From a virus, in IMG/VR virus record IMGVR_UViG_3300041955_000279, positions 1-45,804 of that record: a DNA stretch of 45,804 nt. One strand, written 5' to 3'. The position numbers and the translations under genes are program-made. Shown here one piece after another: positions 34,410 through 41,986 of the stretch. The notes under the pieces were generated by a model. The model did not search any database. It was not told where the DNA came from and was given only the letters and a program-made list of their open reading frames with translations. The number at the start of each line of letters is the position of its first letter. Within the stretch, counting starts at the first letter, position 1.

Positions 34410-35730
34410 TTGGAAACCTCTTTCCCATACTGATTCGGGCGCACCATTCCAACGATCTTGGTGGCCGTTTTCTACCCTTCAATTTTGATGGACCCAATAT
34501 TCTTCCTTTTAGAGAAGCACTTATCTTCGATTTGATGTCTTCAGTATGCGGGATGCCGAGGCGATATTTATGGGAATTATATAGTTGAGTCCCCACACTT
34601 CCCTTGTATTGGTTCAAAACGTACTCACTGTACGCAGGCGGGATACACTCGGACAGTTCTCGAATGTTCATCCAGTCAATCTGCATCGCATCAAATCCAT
34701 ACTTCTGCGGAAGCACGACACCGACAGGCTTGCCCCGTGTTTCTTTTGGTTTGGAATAGTGTCGTTTTTCCAAAGCTATATCTCGGACTTTGCCCCCGTA
34801 AACACCTTGAGTTTTCGCCGCGTGTCTACAGCCTCCCGGCGAAGCTATCGGAAAGCTGGCCTCAAAGTATCTATGTCGTCGCAATTGGTACCCGTAAGCT
34901 GTTAAATCAAAATGACTTCCGCACAGCATTGTCGCGTTCTTTAACGGAGCACCAAAAACATTCTCTATCACCCAAGGCTTGCCCGACTTTCGCAGCCATC
35001 TACGAACAGGGGCCACCAAATCGGGGTGTGGACGACGATTGGGCATCGTCTTGAGAGCACAGTAATGCTGGCAGGGTGGACTCGCCCAAATGAAATCAAA
35101 ACCCTCTGGCAACACACTCTCCCAATCTCCCAATACAAACGTAAAGGGATAGTGCGGCTGCGGATTTACATCCACACCAAAAATTTCAGCTTTCGGAAAC
35201 GCGCGGTGGATACCTGCTGACGCCCCACCCGCGCAACAAAATAAATCCAGTATTTTCATTCTCTTACATCCTTCCTTTGGGGAGTTAACTATATAATTCC
35301 CATATTTATTGCCTTTGAGGGATTGGCTTATTTTAGCTATTTCCTCCAGCGTGTGCGGCCGTCTTTTCTTGCCTTTTCCGCCTCGCGGTTTGCCATTCTT
35401 TGCAGCTATGCTCAATTTTGCGCGTGTTTCTTCTGAAACTTGGTGACTATTTCCGCCTGTATGGAGATTGTATCCATTTGGTGAAAGTGTTCCTCGTGTC
35501 TCAATCTCTTGAGCTTCCAATCGATTAAGTTCTTGCCGATCTTCAGTCTCATGAAGGATGATACATTCAAAATTGGCGACCCCATATTTCTGAATTGCTT
35601 GTGAAAGAAGATAGCCCTTTCGGGCCATAGAAGATTTGCAATGGTCTTTCCATCGTTGAGCTAGAGTCCTTACTGTCAGCCCGACGTATCCTTTTCCCGT
35701 AATCTTATTGCGTACAAAATAGATCAGCAT
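34396..35730 (-). CDS. GIY-YIG homing endonuclease with inserted DNA cytosine methyltransferase
   Basis: A 444-residue mosaic. Residues 1-95 are a GIY-YIG nuclease (IYFVRNKITGKGYVGLT, then RWKDHC, a catalytic Glu in LEAQEIETRG, and GYNLHTGG). About 98-140 is a NUMOD3-like DNA-binding motif. Residues 158-385 are a full-length short C5-cytosine methyltransferase: LDLFCCAGGASAG (SAM binding), PPCQ (218-221, catalytic Cys), ENV (256-258) and RRHRYF. About 395-444 is another NUMOD3-like motif. The methyltransferase has its own ATG (35259) behind AAGGAAGG and could also be made alone. It starts at the base after the GroEL stop and overlaps the GroES start by 14 bp. The region is A+T-richer than the flanks. 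Confidence 0.85.
   Translation of the reverse strand: MLIYFVRNKITGKGYVGLTVRTLAQRWKDHCKSSMARKGYLLSQAIQKYGVANFECIILHETEDRQELNRLEAQEIETRGTLSPNGYNLHTGGNSHQVSEETRAKLSIAAKNGKPRGGKGKKRRPHTLEEIAKISQSLKGNKYGNYIVNSPKEGCKRMKILDLFCCAGGASAGIHRAFPKAEIFGVDVNPQPHYPFTFVLGDWESVLPEGFDFIWASPPCQHYCALKTMPNRRPHPDLVAPVRRWLRKSGKPWVIENVFGAPLKNATMLCGSHFDLTAYGYQLRRHRYFEASFPIASPGGCRHAAKTQGVYGGKVRDIALEKRHYSKPKETRGKPVGVVLPQKYGFDAMQIDWMNIRELSECIPPAYSEYVLNQYKGSVGTQLYNSHKYRLGIPHTEDIKSKISASLKGRILGPSKLKGRKRPPRSLEWCARISMGKRFPNGRR
34569..34595. repeat. 27-bp inverted repeat, left arm (right arm 35278-35304)
   Basis: The arm starts TATGGGAATTATATAGTT and ends in TCCCCA. Its reverse complement occurs at 35278-35304 with two mismatches in 27 bp. 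The arms bracket the methyltransferase segment almost exactly: the outer one lies between the NUMOD3 motif and the methyltransferase ATG, the other just after the last methyltransferase motif. Confidence 0.9.
35278..35304. repeat. 27-bp inverted repeat, right arm (left arm 34569-34595)
   Basis: Partner of the left arm; 25 of 27 positions pair. On the coding (minus) strand it lies at codons 143-151, just upstream of the methyltransferase ribosome site. In mRNA the arms could form a long stem closing the methyltransferase region. In DNA they could mark a mobile or invertible segment. Confidence 0.9.
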
Positions 35731-37338
35731 CTATCGTCGTCCAGGAAGGCGTGGCTTTGGAGGCGCTTCTAGGCTTTCAATAATGAGCGATTCCGTTAAT
35801 AAGAGGATCCCCGCCACGCTCGCGGCATTCTGCAAGGCGGTGCGGACAACCTTCGTCGGATCGAGTACGCCCGCTTTGACCAAGTCTTCATATGTATCGG
35901 TCAGGGCATTGTAGCCACAATCGAAATTCGGGCAACTGAGGACTGTATCTAGAACTTGTTGATCGTCTTGGCCAGCATTGCTGGCGATGACCCGGAGTGG
36001 CTCTTGCATGGCAGCCATGAGGATATTCATCCCTTCCGATTCAACGCCACTGCCATAGAAGAATTGGATCAATCGTGCCAGCGTCACACCGCCGCCGGGC
36101 ACAACACCCTCTTCCACGGCGCATCGCGTGGCAAACAGGGCATCTTCGATTCGCGCTTTCTTCTCGCTCATCTCGACTTCGGAGGCCGCACCCACTTTGA
36201 TGATGGACACGCCCCCGGTCAGTTTGGCAAGCCGCTCCTGCAAGCGATCCTTTTCGTATTCGCCCTGTTCAAGACTCAATTGTGTGCGAATCCCCTTGAT
36301 CCGCGAGGCCACGGCCATCTTGTTATTCTCGCCCGCAATGATGGTGGTGCCCGATTTGCTGACGATGACTTTCTTGGCGCGGCCAAGGTCACTGATCTTG
36401 ATGTTTTCGGGCTTATCGCCCAGATCTTGCAGGATCGCCCTTCCGCCCGTGAGAGCGGCGATATCGTTCAGCAGTTCCTTGCGAAATGATCCAATCCCCG
36501 GCGCTTTCACCGCGCAGGATTGTAGACGTCCTTGCACGTTATTCACCACGAGCAAAGGAAGGACTTCGCCCTCGACATCTTCCGCGATCACAAACAGCGA
36601 TTTGCCCGACTTGGCGAGCTGGCCGAATAGATCGAGCACGGTTCCCATGCTTCCTAGGCGTTGCTCGCAGCACAGAACATAGCAATCTTCGAGAACCGCT
36701 TCCTGCCGGTCCTGATTGGTGATGAAGTACGGGGAAATGAAGCCGGTGTTCAACTTCATACCCTCGACGGTTTCGAGTGTCGTTTCGAGCGTCTTGGACT
36801 CTTCAACCGTGATAACGCCATCTTTTCCGGCTAGCCGGATCGCGCGAGCAATCAATTCGCCCATGAAAGCATCGTTGTTCGCGGAAATGGTTGCGACCTG
36901 CACGATTGCATCGCCCACGACTGGCTTGGAAACCTTGTCGAGTTCGCCTCCCTTGCGGCAGATGAAATCCACGGCGCGATCAATCCCACGCTTGATGGCC
37001 ACGGAGTTTGATTTGGCGGTGATGGCTTTCAGGCCCTCGCGATAGATGGCCCGCGCCAAAATCGTGCTGGTGGTCGTTCCGTCGCCTGCCTGGTCTGCGG
37101 TTTCCGATGCCGCCTGCTTCACAAGCTGGGCGCCCGCGTCCATTGCCAGATCATCGAAAGAGATATTCTTGGCGACAGTCACGCCGTCGCGCGTCGAGAG
37201 CGGCGTATCGAATTTGTTGAAGATGATGGCATTGCGGCCAGCGGGGCCAAGCGTAGCGGCGACCGCGTTTGTCAAGGCATCGACGCCTTTAAGGATTGCT
37301 TGGCGGGCGTCATCGCCATAGAGAATTGTTTTGGACAT
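35731..37338 (-). CDS. groL: Phage-encoded GroEL chaperonin
   Basis: The 535-residue protein aligns by eye along the whole of GroEL. Key ATPase residues are present: Asp51 in STRDGV, Asp86 in GDGTTT, and the Asp in IEDALFATR. The family signature CAVEEGVVPGGG is intact, and the apical substrate-binding region keeps GFISPYFI and LPLLVVNN. It lacks the Gly-Gly-Met tail of host GroEL and ends APPKPRLPGRR. It should form the folding ring, here with the GroES-like protein from the same operon. It starts 3 bp after the upstream scaffold-like gene, with no obvious ribosome site, implying coupling. A natural client is the capsid protein (inference). Chaperonin genes are rare in phages of this size. 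Confidence 0.95.
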   Translation of the reverse strand: MSKTILYGDDARQAILKGVDALTNAVAATLGPAGRNAIIFNKFDTPLSTRDGVTVAKNISFDDLAMDAGAQLVKQAASETADQAGDGTTTSTILARAIYREGLKAITAKSNSVAIKRGIDRAVDFICRKGGELDKVSKPVVGDAIVQVATISANNDAFMGELIARAIRLAGKDGVITVEESKTLETTLETVEGMKLNTGFISPYFITNQDRQEAVLEDCYVLCCEQRLGSMGTVLDLFGQLAKSGKSLFVIAEDVEGEVLPLLVVNNVQGRLQSCAVKAPGIGSFRKELLNDIAALTGGRAILQDLGDKPENIKISDLGRAKKVIVSKSGTTIIAGENNKMAVASRIKGIRTQLSLEQGEYEKDRLQERLAKLTGGVSIIKVGAASEVEMSEKKARIEDALFATRCAVEEGVVPGGGVTLARLIQFFYGSGVESEGMNILMAAMQEPLRVIASNAGQDDQQVLDTVLSCPNFDCGYNALTDTYEDLVKAGVLDPTKVVRTALQNAASVAGILLLTESLIIESLEAPPKPRLPGRR

Positions 37339-37341
37339 AGG

Positions 37342-38730
37342 TTACCAGAAGTGAATCGTCTTGCCGTCTCCGCCCTTCTTGAGAAATTCCCGCCGTCCCA
37401 GCATTTCCTCGGTTCCCTTGCGCCCAAACTGCGAACGCATTCCAGCGTAATCTATCTGTGAAGGATCCGGACCCCCTTGGATCATCGGCCCCGAATACCG
37501 TACTCGTTGCGGCGTGGCTGCCGCTCCTCCCGCTGATTCGGTGCGCGATTGTCCCTCGGCCCGGCGGGTTGCCATATCGCCGGAAAGGCCACGATACTTG
37601 CGAGCCTCACGCTTTGCAGCCATCGGCATATTCCGAGCGATCGCTGATTTGAGCACGCGCAGGAATCGCTCGGTATCCTGAGAACGCAGCAAATCATTCG
37701 CATTTTGCTGAAAGGTTTTGTCTTGCTTTTGGAGATTGTTGAAGGCGGTTTTCACGTCCTTGAGAATCTCCATCTGGACTTCCTGAGAGATTCGCAGGCC
37801 CTTGAACGCGATCTTGATAGCCTGACGCGCGGCGCTATCCACAATCGGCCCGGCGCTATTGTTTACCTTTTGCAGATAGACCGTGTGGCGCTCGATATCC
37901 AATCGGCTGCGCTCTTCATCGGTGCCGCGCTTGGAATCCTGGCCCTCCACGTTTGCGTGGGATGCCTCGTCCACGGCATTGATCGTCTCGGCAATCTGAT
38001 CGAGCAAGGCTCTGGCAGCGGGCTCCTTCACGTGATCGTAGAGTTGATTGAAGGCAGCGAGCGGCGATAGGCCCTTGGCATTCGGAGATTTGAGCGTCTG
38101 CATGAAGACTTTGCCCATCTCCTTGGACCAGACGGCAGGAGCGGCTTTATGCAGGCGGGAGAGATAAGCTGAGGAGAGCTTAATCATCCCCGTCGAATTG
38201 TCCTTCATCCAGGTATCGAGGACCGATTCATCGCCTTGGCTGAACTTGTTCCAGACATCGGACCATTCTTTCGATTCGGCCTCGATCTTTTCGGGACCGC
38301 CCAATTTCTCGATGCGCTCCCGGTAAGCCTTTAGCTCGGCGGGCGTCTTGAAGCCATTTCCCTTCCATTGCCGCAATTCGTAATGACCCTGCTTCAAGGC
38401 TTTCAGGGCATCGGGGTGATCTTTCAGCACGGCTTCGATGGCGGGATCGAACGGCTTGCTGGCGTCGTATCCGGCGTCCGCTTCAGCCGTTTTCTCGGCG
38501 GCTTCGTGGATGTATTTTTCAGAGTCGCCCTCAAAGGTAAACTCGAAGCTGTCCTCTGCTCCAGTTTCCGGAGGAGGCGCTGCGGGAGCCTCTGTGGCTG
38601 GTTTGGCTGGAGGCTCAAAGTGTGATGGGGTGATCGACGGGGGCGCCGGCGGTGCGACGGTGCCAGTTCCAGCTCCCGCGCCTCCGCCAGTTCCCGCACC
38701 AGCACCCGCTCCTGCTGGAATATCCGGCAT
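37342..38730 (-). CDS. Scaffold-like acidic helical protein
   Basis: The 462-residue protein has a Gly/Ala/Pro-rich low-complexity N-terminus (about 1-60), an acidic stretch (EDSFEFTFEGDSEKYIHEAAE) and a long, highly helical, charged body; the C-terminus is basic (RKYRGLSGDMATRRAEG, KKGGDGKTIHFW). No gene between portal and capsid could serve as scaffold, and this layout (helical, acidic, basic end) matches scaffolding proteins, which use a basic C-terminal helix-turn-helix to bind coat protein. Transcription with GroEL and GroES would make a head-assembly operon. The call is by composition and context only. Confidence 0.5.
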   Translation of the reverse strand: MPDIPAGAGAGAGTGGGAGAGTGTVAPPAPPSITPSHFEPPAKPATEAPAAPPPETGAEDSFEFTFEGDSEKYIHEAAEKTAEADAGYDASKPFDPAIEAVLKDHPDALKALKQGHYELRQWKGNGFKTPAELKAYRERIEKLGGPEKIEAESKEWSDVWNKFSQGDESVLDTWMKDNSTGMIKLSSAYLSRLHKAAPAVWSKEMGKVFMQTLKSPNAKGLSPLAAFNQLYDHVKEPAARALLDQIAETINAVDEASHANVEGQDSKRGTDEERSRLDIERHTVYLQKVNNSAGPIVDSAARQAIKIAFKGLRISQEVQMEILKDVKTAFNNLQKQDKTFQQNANDLLRSQDTERFLRVLKSAIARNMPMAAKREARKYRGLSGDMATRRAEGQSRTESAGGAAATPQRVRYSGPMIQGGPDPSQIDYAGMRSQFGRKGTEEMLGRREFLKKGGDGKTIHFW

Positions 38731-38786
38731 TTTCCGCTCCCGCCGCGTTGCGCGGCTTTTGGTCGCCCGTTCGGGCCATTCGACAT

Positions 38787-38798
38787 TGGAATAGAACG
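38787..38798 (-). promoter_or_regulatory. Recurrent 12-mer CGTTCTATTCCA (scaffold-chaperonin operon)
   Basis: Exact copy on the minus strand, 56 bp before the scaffold-like ATG, which has its own ribosome site (GGGAGCGG). It is back to back with the plus-strand copy at 38819, so the 105-bp gap between the divergent genes carries one element for each direction. Confidence 0.65.
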
Positions 38799-38818
38799 GG
38801 GAGAAAGGGTAGATATTG

Positions 38819-38830
38819 CGTTCTATTTAA
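38819..38830 (+). promoter_or_regulatory. Recurrent 12-mer variant (lysis cassette)
   Basis: CGTTCTATTTAA lies 5 bp before the GTG start of the first lysis-cassette gene and faces it. No Shine-Dalgarno lies in the usual window; a GGGGAGAAAGGG stretch is too far upstream. Confidence 0.6.
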
Positions 38831-38835
38831 GTATC

Positions 38836-39237
38836 GTGGATGCAAGCATCGTCACAACCCAGTTTACCTGCGCGGCCATCTTCGTATATGGCATGCAAAA
38901 GCTCAAGACCGCCCCCTGGTTCCCGCTATTGCAGCACAATGGCCAAGTGTGGATCAAGCGCGGTGCGAGCATCATCGCGGCAGGCTTCGTCCACCTGGGG
39001 ATCGGGAAGGTTTGGAATCCGGGCGTGATTGCGGGCGCGGGTGTTCTCACGATCACTTTTCCCGGCTGGTTACCCATGTTAATTGGTTTCTGGCATTGGC
39101 TGGGTCAATATGCGATGCAAGAAGTCATGTACCAGACGGTCAGCAATCGCGTGAGTATCACGACGGATGGAGCTGGATCGATACCAGCCCGTATAGCGCC
39201 TGGCGGAGCAGTAGTGATACCGGAGGCAATAAAATGA
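38836..39237 (+). CDS. Membrane protein, possible holin
   Basis: The 133-residue protein starts at GTG 38836. Two to three hydrophobic segments are visible (FTCAAIFVYGM, ASIIAAGFVHLGIG, VIAGAGVLTITFPGWLPMLI), followed by a polar tail. First place in a cluster that ends with a transglycosylase fits a holin, which times lysis by making holes in the inner membrane. Holins share little sequence, so the call rests on context. Confidence 0.5.
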   Translation: MDASIVTTQFTCAAIFVYGMQKLKTAPWFPLLQHNGQVWIKRGASIIAAGFVHLGIGKVWNPGVIAGAGVLTITFPGWLPMLIGFWHWLGQYAMQEVMYQTVSNRVSITTDGAGSIPARIAPGGAVVIPEAIK

Positions 39238-39644
39238 TCCGAATGAATAAGCTCATTGCAGTGCTGGCGGCGGTAATGCTTTCCGGTTGCGCCGCTGCCA
39301 CCTACAAAGTCCACCCAGGGGCGGGAGGCTATGTCTCCGGAGTCGCATCCACCGCGCAGATATTCGACTCACAGGAATATGATGCGCTCGTGGGTGCTAA
39401 TGCGGTGATTCAACAGGTCCAAGCTGATTATCTGGCGAATAAATTCCCTACCTCATCCATGCCAGCTATCCGCACCGCTGCGAATGCGGCTACGACGGCC
39501 TACAACACGGCGCAGGCACAATGGCTTGCTTTTGACGGCGCACTAAAATCCGGTGGGACACCATCCCAAGCTGCCCTTATATCGGCGGTGTCTGCCATGA
39601 CCGCTGCGGTAGCTCAACTCACGACAGCAAAAGGAGGAGCGTAA
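39234..39644 (+). CDS. Lipoprotein, possible outer-membrane spanin
   Basis: Start ATG 39234 overlaps the previous stop (ATGA). The 136-residue product has a lipoprotein signal peptide with lipobox LSGC (IAVLAAVMLSGC), then an Ala/Gln-rich helical region. Lipoproteins in lysis clusters often act as outer-membrane spanins, though those are usually shorter. It implies a Gram-negative host envelope. Confidence 0.65.
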   Translation: MIRMNKLIAVLAAVMLSGCAAATYKVHPGAGGYVSGVASTAQIFDSQEYDALVGANAVIQQVQADYLANKFPTSSMPAIRTAANAATTAYNTAQAQWLAFDGALKSGGTPSQAALISAVSAMTAAVAQLTTAKGGA

Positions 39645-39892
39645 TGTCTACGACACCTGCACCTGTTACCCCACCTGTTGCGGTCTCCTTAACGGGTGGA
39701 ACGCTCAACGATATATTGCTGATTCTCAGCTCCGCCTTGAGCGTTCTATCCGCCATCCCTGTTACGGCCGCAGGAGCCGGAATCGCCACGGTAGTCATGG
39801 GGATCATTACCGCAGCGGTGACACGCATCGAATCGCAGACGGGCAAGCCGATTGATTTGACGCAAATCCCTATTGAAACACCGCTCCCTTGA
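39644..39892 (+). CDS. Small membrane protein of the lysis cluster
   Basis: The 82-residue protein is coupled by TAATG. It has two hydrophobic segments close together (LNDILLILSSALSVLSAIPV, GAGIATVVMGIITAAV) and a short polar tail, a class II holin-like layout. With the 38836 product it may form a holin/antiholin pair. A copy of the 12-mer core (39742) lies inside its coding sequence. Confidence 0.6.
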   Translation: MSTTPAPVTPPVAVSLTGGTLNDILLILSSALSVLSAIPVTAAGAGIATVVMGIITAAVTRIESQTGKPIDLTQIPIETPLP

Positions 39893-40353
39893 TTTTGGTG
39901 CGCTTCTTGGCGGATCGTTCTTGGATTTCGCGGGCGATCCAATGGAGAACTGACGGAGTACCGTCGCATGTCGAGTATCTGGACACCGATACGATGCAAA
40001 CATTCGGTGCCCGGCTCGACGGTGTGAAGCATCGCCCCGCCAATTATTGCAAGCCCACATGGGAAGAGTGGTATACGTTCTATGGCATCGAAGCATCTTA
40101 CGAACAGGCTTTGCAATTCGGCGGCCGCAAATATGACAAGTGGGACATCTTCGCTCTAGCCACAGGCACGCATCCCGATAGCTACGATCCCGAGAAAGCA
40201 ATTTGTTCCGTATGTGTCGGATATTCCAATAGGAGAGCTTACGCATGTGGAAAGATCGCAAAACCTCTGCTCAACATGAATCTCCCGACGTGGGAGATTA
40301 CACCCCAATTGTTATATGGGGCCTGCGTGACGCAGATTCAAAGGGAATCATAG
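39889..40353 (+). CDS. Permuted NlpC/P60-like (papain-fold) hydrolase
   Basis: The 154-residue protein starts at TTG 39889 (TTGA overlap). It has the order typical of the permuted NlpC/P60 group: an early His in VPSHVEYL, a following FGARLDGV strand, and a late Cys in AICSVCVGYS. That family hydrolyses peptide or lipid-linked amide bonds. Between holin-like and transglycosylase genes it probably helps degrade the cell wall. Which of the two nearby Cys is catalytic is unclear. Confidence 0.65.
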   Translation: MILVRFLADRSWISRAIQWRTDGVPSHVEYLDTDTMQTFGARLDGVKHRPANYCKPTWEEWYTFYGIEASYEQALQFGGRKYDKWDIFALATGTHPDSYDPEKAICSVCVGYSNRRAYACGKIAKPLLNMNLPTWEITPQLLYGACVTQIQRES

Positions 40354-40803
40354 ATGATCTATCCCTATCAGCAAGTTTTGAATGATTGGCGCGCCCTGGC
40401 GACTTTATGGGCTACTGCACGCGGCAATCTTGAGCCCGCCGAAATTCTGGCAATCATCACCGAAGAATCTTCGGGCAATCCCAAGGCGATGAATCCCGGT
40501 GACCCGTCTTGGGGCCTCATGGGAGTGAGTCTATTTATCGGCAAGGAATATGCCGGTGTTGCGAATGGCACACAGCTTTACGATCCAACCCAGAACATCA
40601 AAGCCGGAAGTGGCTTCTTGTCCTACCTGAAAGCGCGATACGCCAATACCTACCCACTGAAAGACGATCCCCCGGCCGGTTGGATACAGGCTTATAACCT
40701 CGGAGAACCGGCATTCCTAAAAGGCGAGCGCGTGCCGGGATATGAACAGGCGTTTCTCGGGCACCTTGCGGCCTTCCGCAAACTTATTTCCAGTACACCG
40801 TAA
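40354..40803 (+). CDS. Endolysin: lytic transglycosylase (SLT-like)
   Basis: The 149-residue protein has the SLT signature: the catalytic Glu in IITEESSGNPKAMN, followed by WGLMGVS (the GLMQ-type motif) and a downstream helix with FLSYLKARYANTY and WIQAYNLGEP (AYNxG motif). It cleaves the glycan backbone of peptidoglycan. There is no signal peptide, so release through a holin is expected. It is the last gene of the lysis cassette. Confidence 0.85.
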   Translation: MIYPYQQVLNDWRALATLWATARGNLEPAEILAIITEESSGNPKAMNPGDPSWGLMGVSLFIGKEYAGVANGTQLYDPTQNIKAGSGFLSYLKARYANTYPLKDDPPAGWIQAYNLGEPAFLKGERVPGYEQAFLGHLAAFRKLISSTP

Positions 40804-40810
40804 AATACTC

Positions 40811-40839
40811 TTGACAACTCCGGTGGCGTTCGGTAGGTT
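40811..40839 (+). promoter_or_regulatory. Sigma-70-like promoter (early gene cluster)
   Basis: A perfect TTGACA (40811-40816), a 17-bp spacer, and TAGGTT as a weaker -10. It begins the early block, whose first gene starts at 40860. Unlike the late genes it has no copy of the recurrent 12-mer, consistent with use by host polymerase. Confidence 0.6.
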
Positions 40840-40859
40840 CTTCCGTGAAGGGGGAATCG

Positions 40860-41018
40860 ATGCGCCATCTAGTAAATGCCGAAAGCGTAAAGATCGAAAA
40901 GCGGATTCTGGATAAGATCCGCAAGATCGCCTTGGCCGAGGGGCGAATGCTGTCTACGCAATTGCGGATAGCTTTGGAAGAATGGCTTGAGCGAGAGGAG
41001 AGCACTAATGGACGCTGA
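40860..41018 (+). CDS. Ribbon-helix-helix DNA-binding protein
   Basis: A 52-residue frame starts at ATG 40860 behind AAGGGGGAA. The pattern of one short strand then two helices (RILDKIRKIALAEGRMLSTQLRIALEEWLERE) is that of Arc/MetJ-type ribbon-helix-helix repressors, which dimerise through the strand and bind DNA. As first gene of the early block it may repress its own promoter 20 bp upstream. It overlaps the next gene by 11 bp. Confidence 0.7.
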   Translation: MRHLVNAESVKIEKRILDKIRKIALAEGRMLSTQLRIALEEWLEREESTNGR

Positions 41019-41265
41019 TTGGGGTTATGAAATCGAAGAAGCGCCGGAACGCGATCACGATGAATTGCAGGACGCCAACCTGATTCTGGCGAATAGGATT
41101 TCCTGTGAAGATTCCGGTTGGAACTGGCATGAAACCGCCAAGGCCATTCAATCCGATCTTGAAAGGCGGCGACGAAACGCATTACTTCTCAGTTGGGCTA
41201 TTGTTCTCGGCTCAGCAGGACTCGGCATTCTAGTCGGCATGGCGCTCATGCGGGTGCTGGGATGA
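41008..41265 (+). CDS. Hypothetical protein with C-terminal membrane anchor
   Basis: I chose ATG 41008, which has GAGGAG 8 bases upstream. The 85-residue product has an acidic cytoplasmic part and one C-terminal membrane helix (ALLLSWAIVLGSAGLGILVG). Single-anchor early phage proteins can act in host take-over or exclusion; nothing specific is visible. Confidence 0.65.
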   Translation: MDADWGYEIEEAPERDHDELQDANLILANRISCEDSGWNWHETAKAIQSDLERRRRNALLLSWAIVLGSAGLGILVGMALMRVLG

Positions 41266-41444
41266 ATCACGTTTCCCTGCGTGCCGCCGTGCTTTGTGCC
41301 GATTGTGAGGCGATCAGCGCCCCGAAGCACGGCGAGTGCCCAGCGTGCGGGAGTCACGCTATCTATCCCTTGTTCCGGTTGCTGGCTCCCATAAACTCGA
41401 CTGCCGAGATTCAGATGCTCGAAAGGATGATGCGGCAGAAATGA
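41262..41444 (+). CDS. Small zinc-ribbon protein
   Basis: Start ATG 41262 overlaps the previous stop (ATGA). The 60-residue product holds CADC...CPACG, a four-Cys zinc ribbon, and a C-terminal helix. It is coupled to the nuclease gene downstream (ATGA again), so it may assist recombination or replication. Confidence 0.7.
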   Translation: MNHVSLRAAVLCADCEAISAPKHGECPACGSHAIYPLFRLLAPINSTAEIQMLERMMRQK

Positions 41445-41983
41445 GCAAACCTTCCATGCTGGGCGTGACTTCGATCCTAGCCTTGGCGGGCTGCGTCGAT
41501 TTTTCCTTTGTCGATGAAGAGGCCAAGTTTCGCGGCTCCGAGGTCCACCGCGTGATTCAATTGTCGATGATCGGAACATTGGACAGGAAGACGCTGCCGC
41601 CGGAATACAAAGGTTACCGCAAGGCATTCATCAAATTCATGCGGGAAACTGGCTTTATTCCCCAGCAGATCGAGAAGCAAGTCGAAAATGTGGATTACGG
41701 CATACGCGGAAGGCTTGATGCAACTGGGCTGATGCGGGGCATTCCGACGATCGTGGATTTCAAAACAGGGACACCGGGACCGGCAGTCGGATTGCAGCTC
41801 GCGCTCTATGGTTACATGATGGATCCAACGGTTTGGTGGGCGCGCTACGCTGTGATGCTGAAAAGTGGCGGAACATACGCGGTCAAGCAATTCAAGCGCG
41901 ATGCGTGGCACTCGGATTTGAATACGGCACTGGCGGCGGCTAGGCTGGCGCGCTGGCGACTCGCAAACAATCTAGTAAAATAA
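41441..41983 (+). CDS. PD-(D/E)XK nuclease (RecB-like exonuclease)
   Basis: The 180-residue protein from ATG 41441 has the PD-(D/E)XK layout: GIRGRLDATG with the first Asp, IVDFKTG giving the Asp...x-Lys core, and the QLALYGYM helix typical of RecB/Cas4-like phage exonucleases. It probably resects DNA ends for the RecT annealing protein encoded two genes downstream. It is shorter than lambda-type exonucleases (about 226 residues) but all motifs are present. Confidence 0.82.
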   Translation: MSKPSMLGVTSILALAGCVDFSFVDEEAKFRGSEVHRVIQLSMIGTLDRKTLPPEYKGYRKAFIKFMRETGFIPQQIEKQVENVDYGIRGRLDATGLMRGIPTIVDFKTGTPGPAVGLQLALYGYMMDPTVWWARYAVMLKSGGTYAVKQFKRDAWHSDLNTALAAARLARWRLANNLVK

Positions 41984-41986
41984 AAA

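Noticed and set aside
38424-38786. 120-codon minus-strand frame starting right after the 12-mer
   Set aside because: It lies in another frame over the scaffold-like gene and is Arg/Pro-rich shadow; the ATG is only a by-product of CCAATG.
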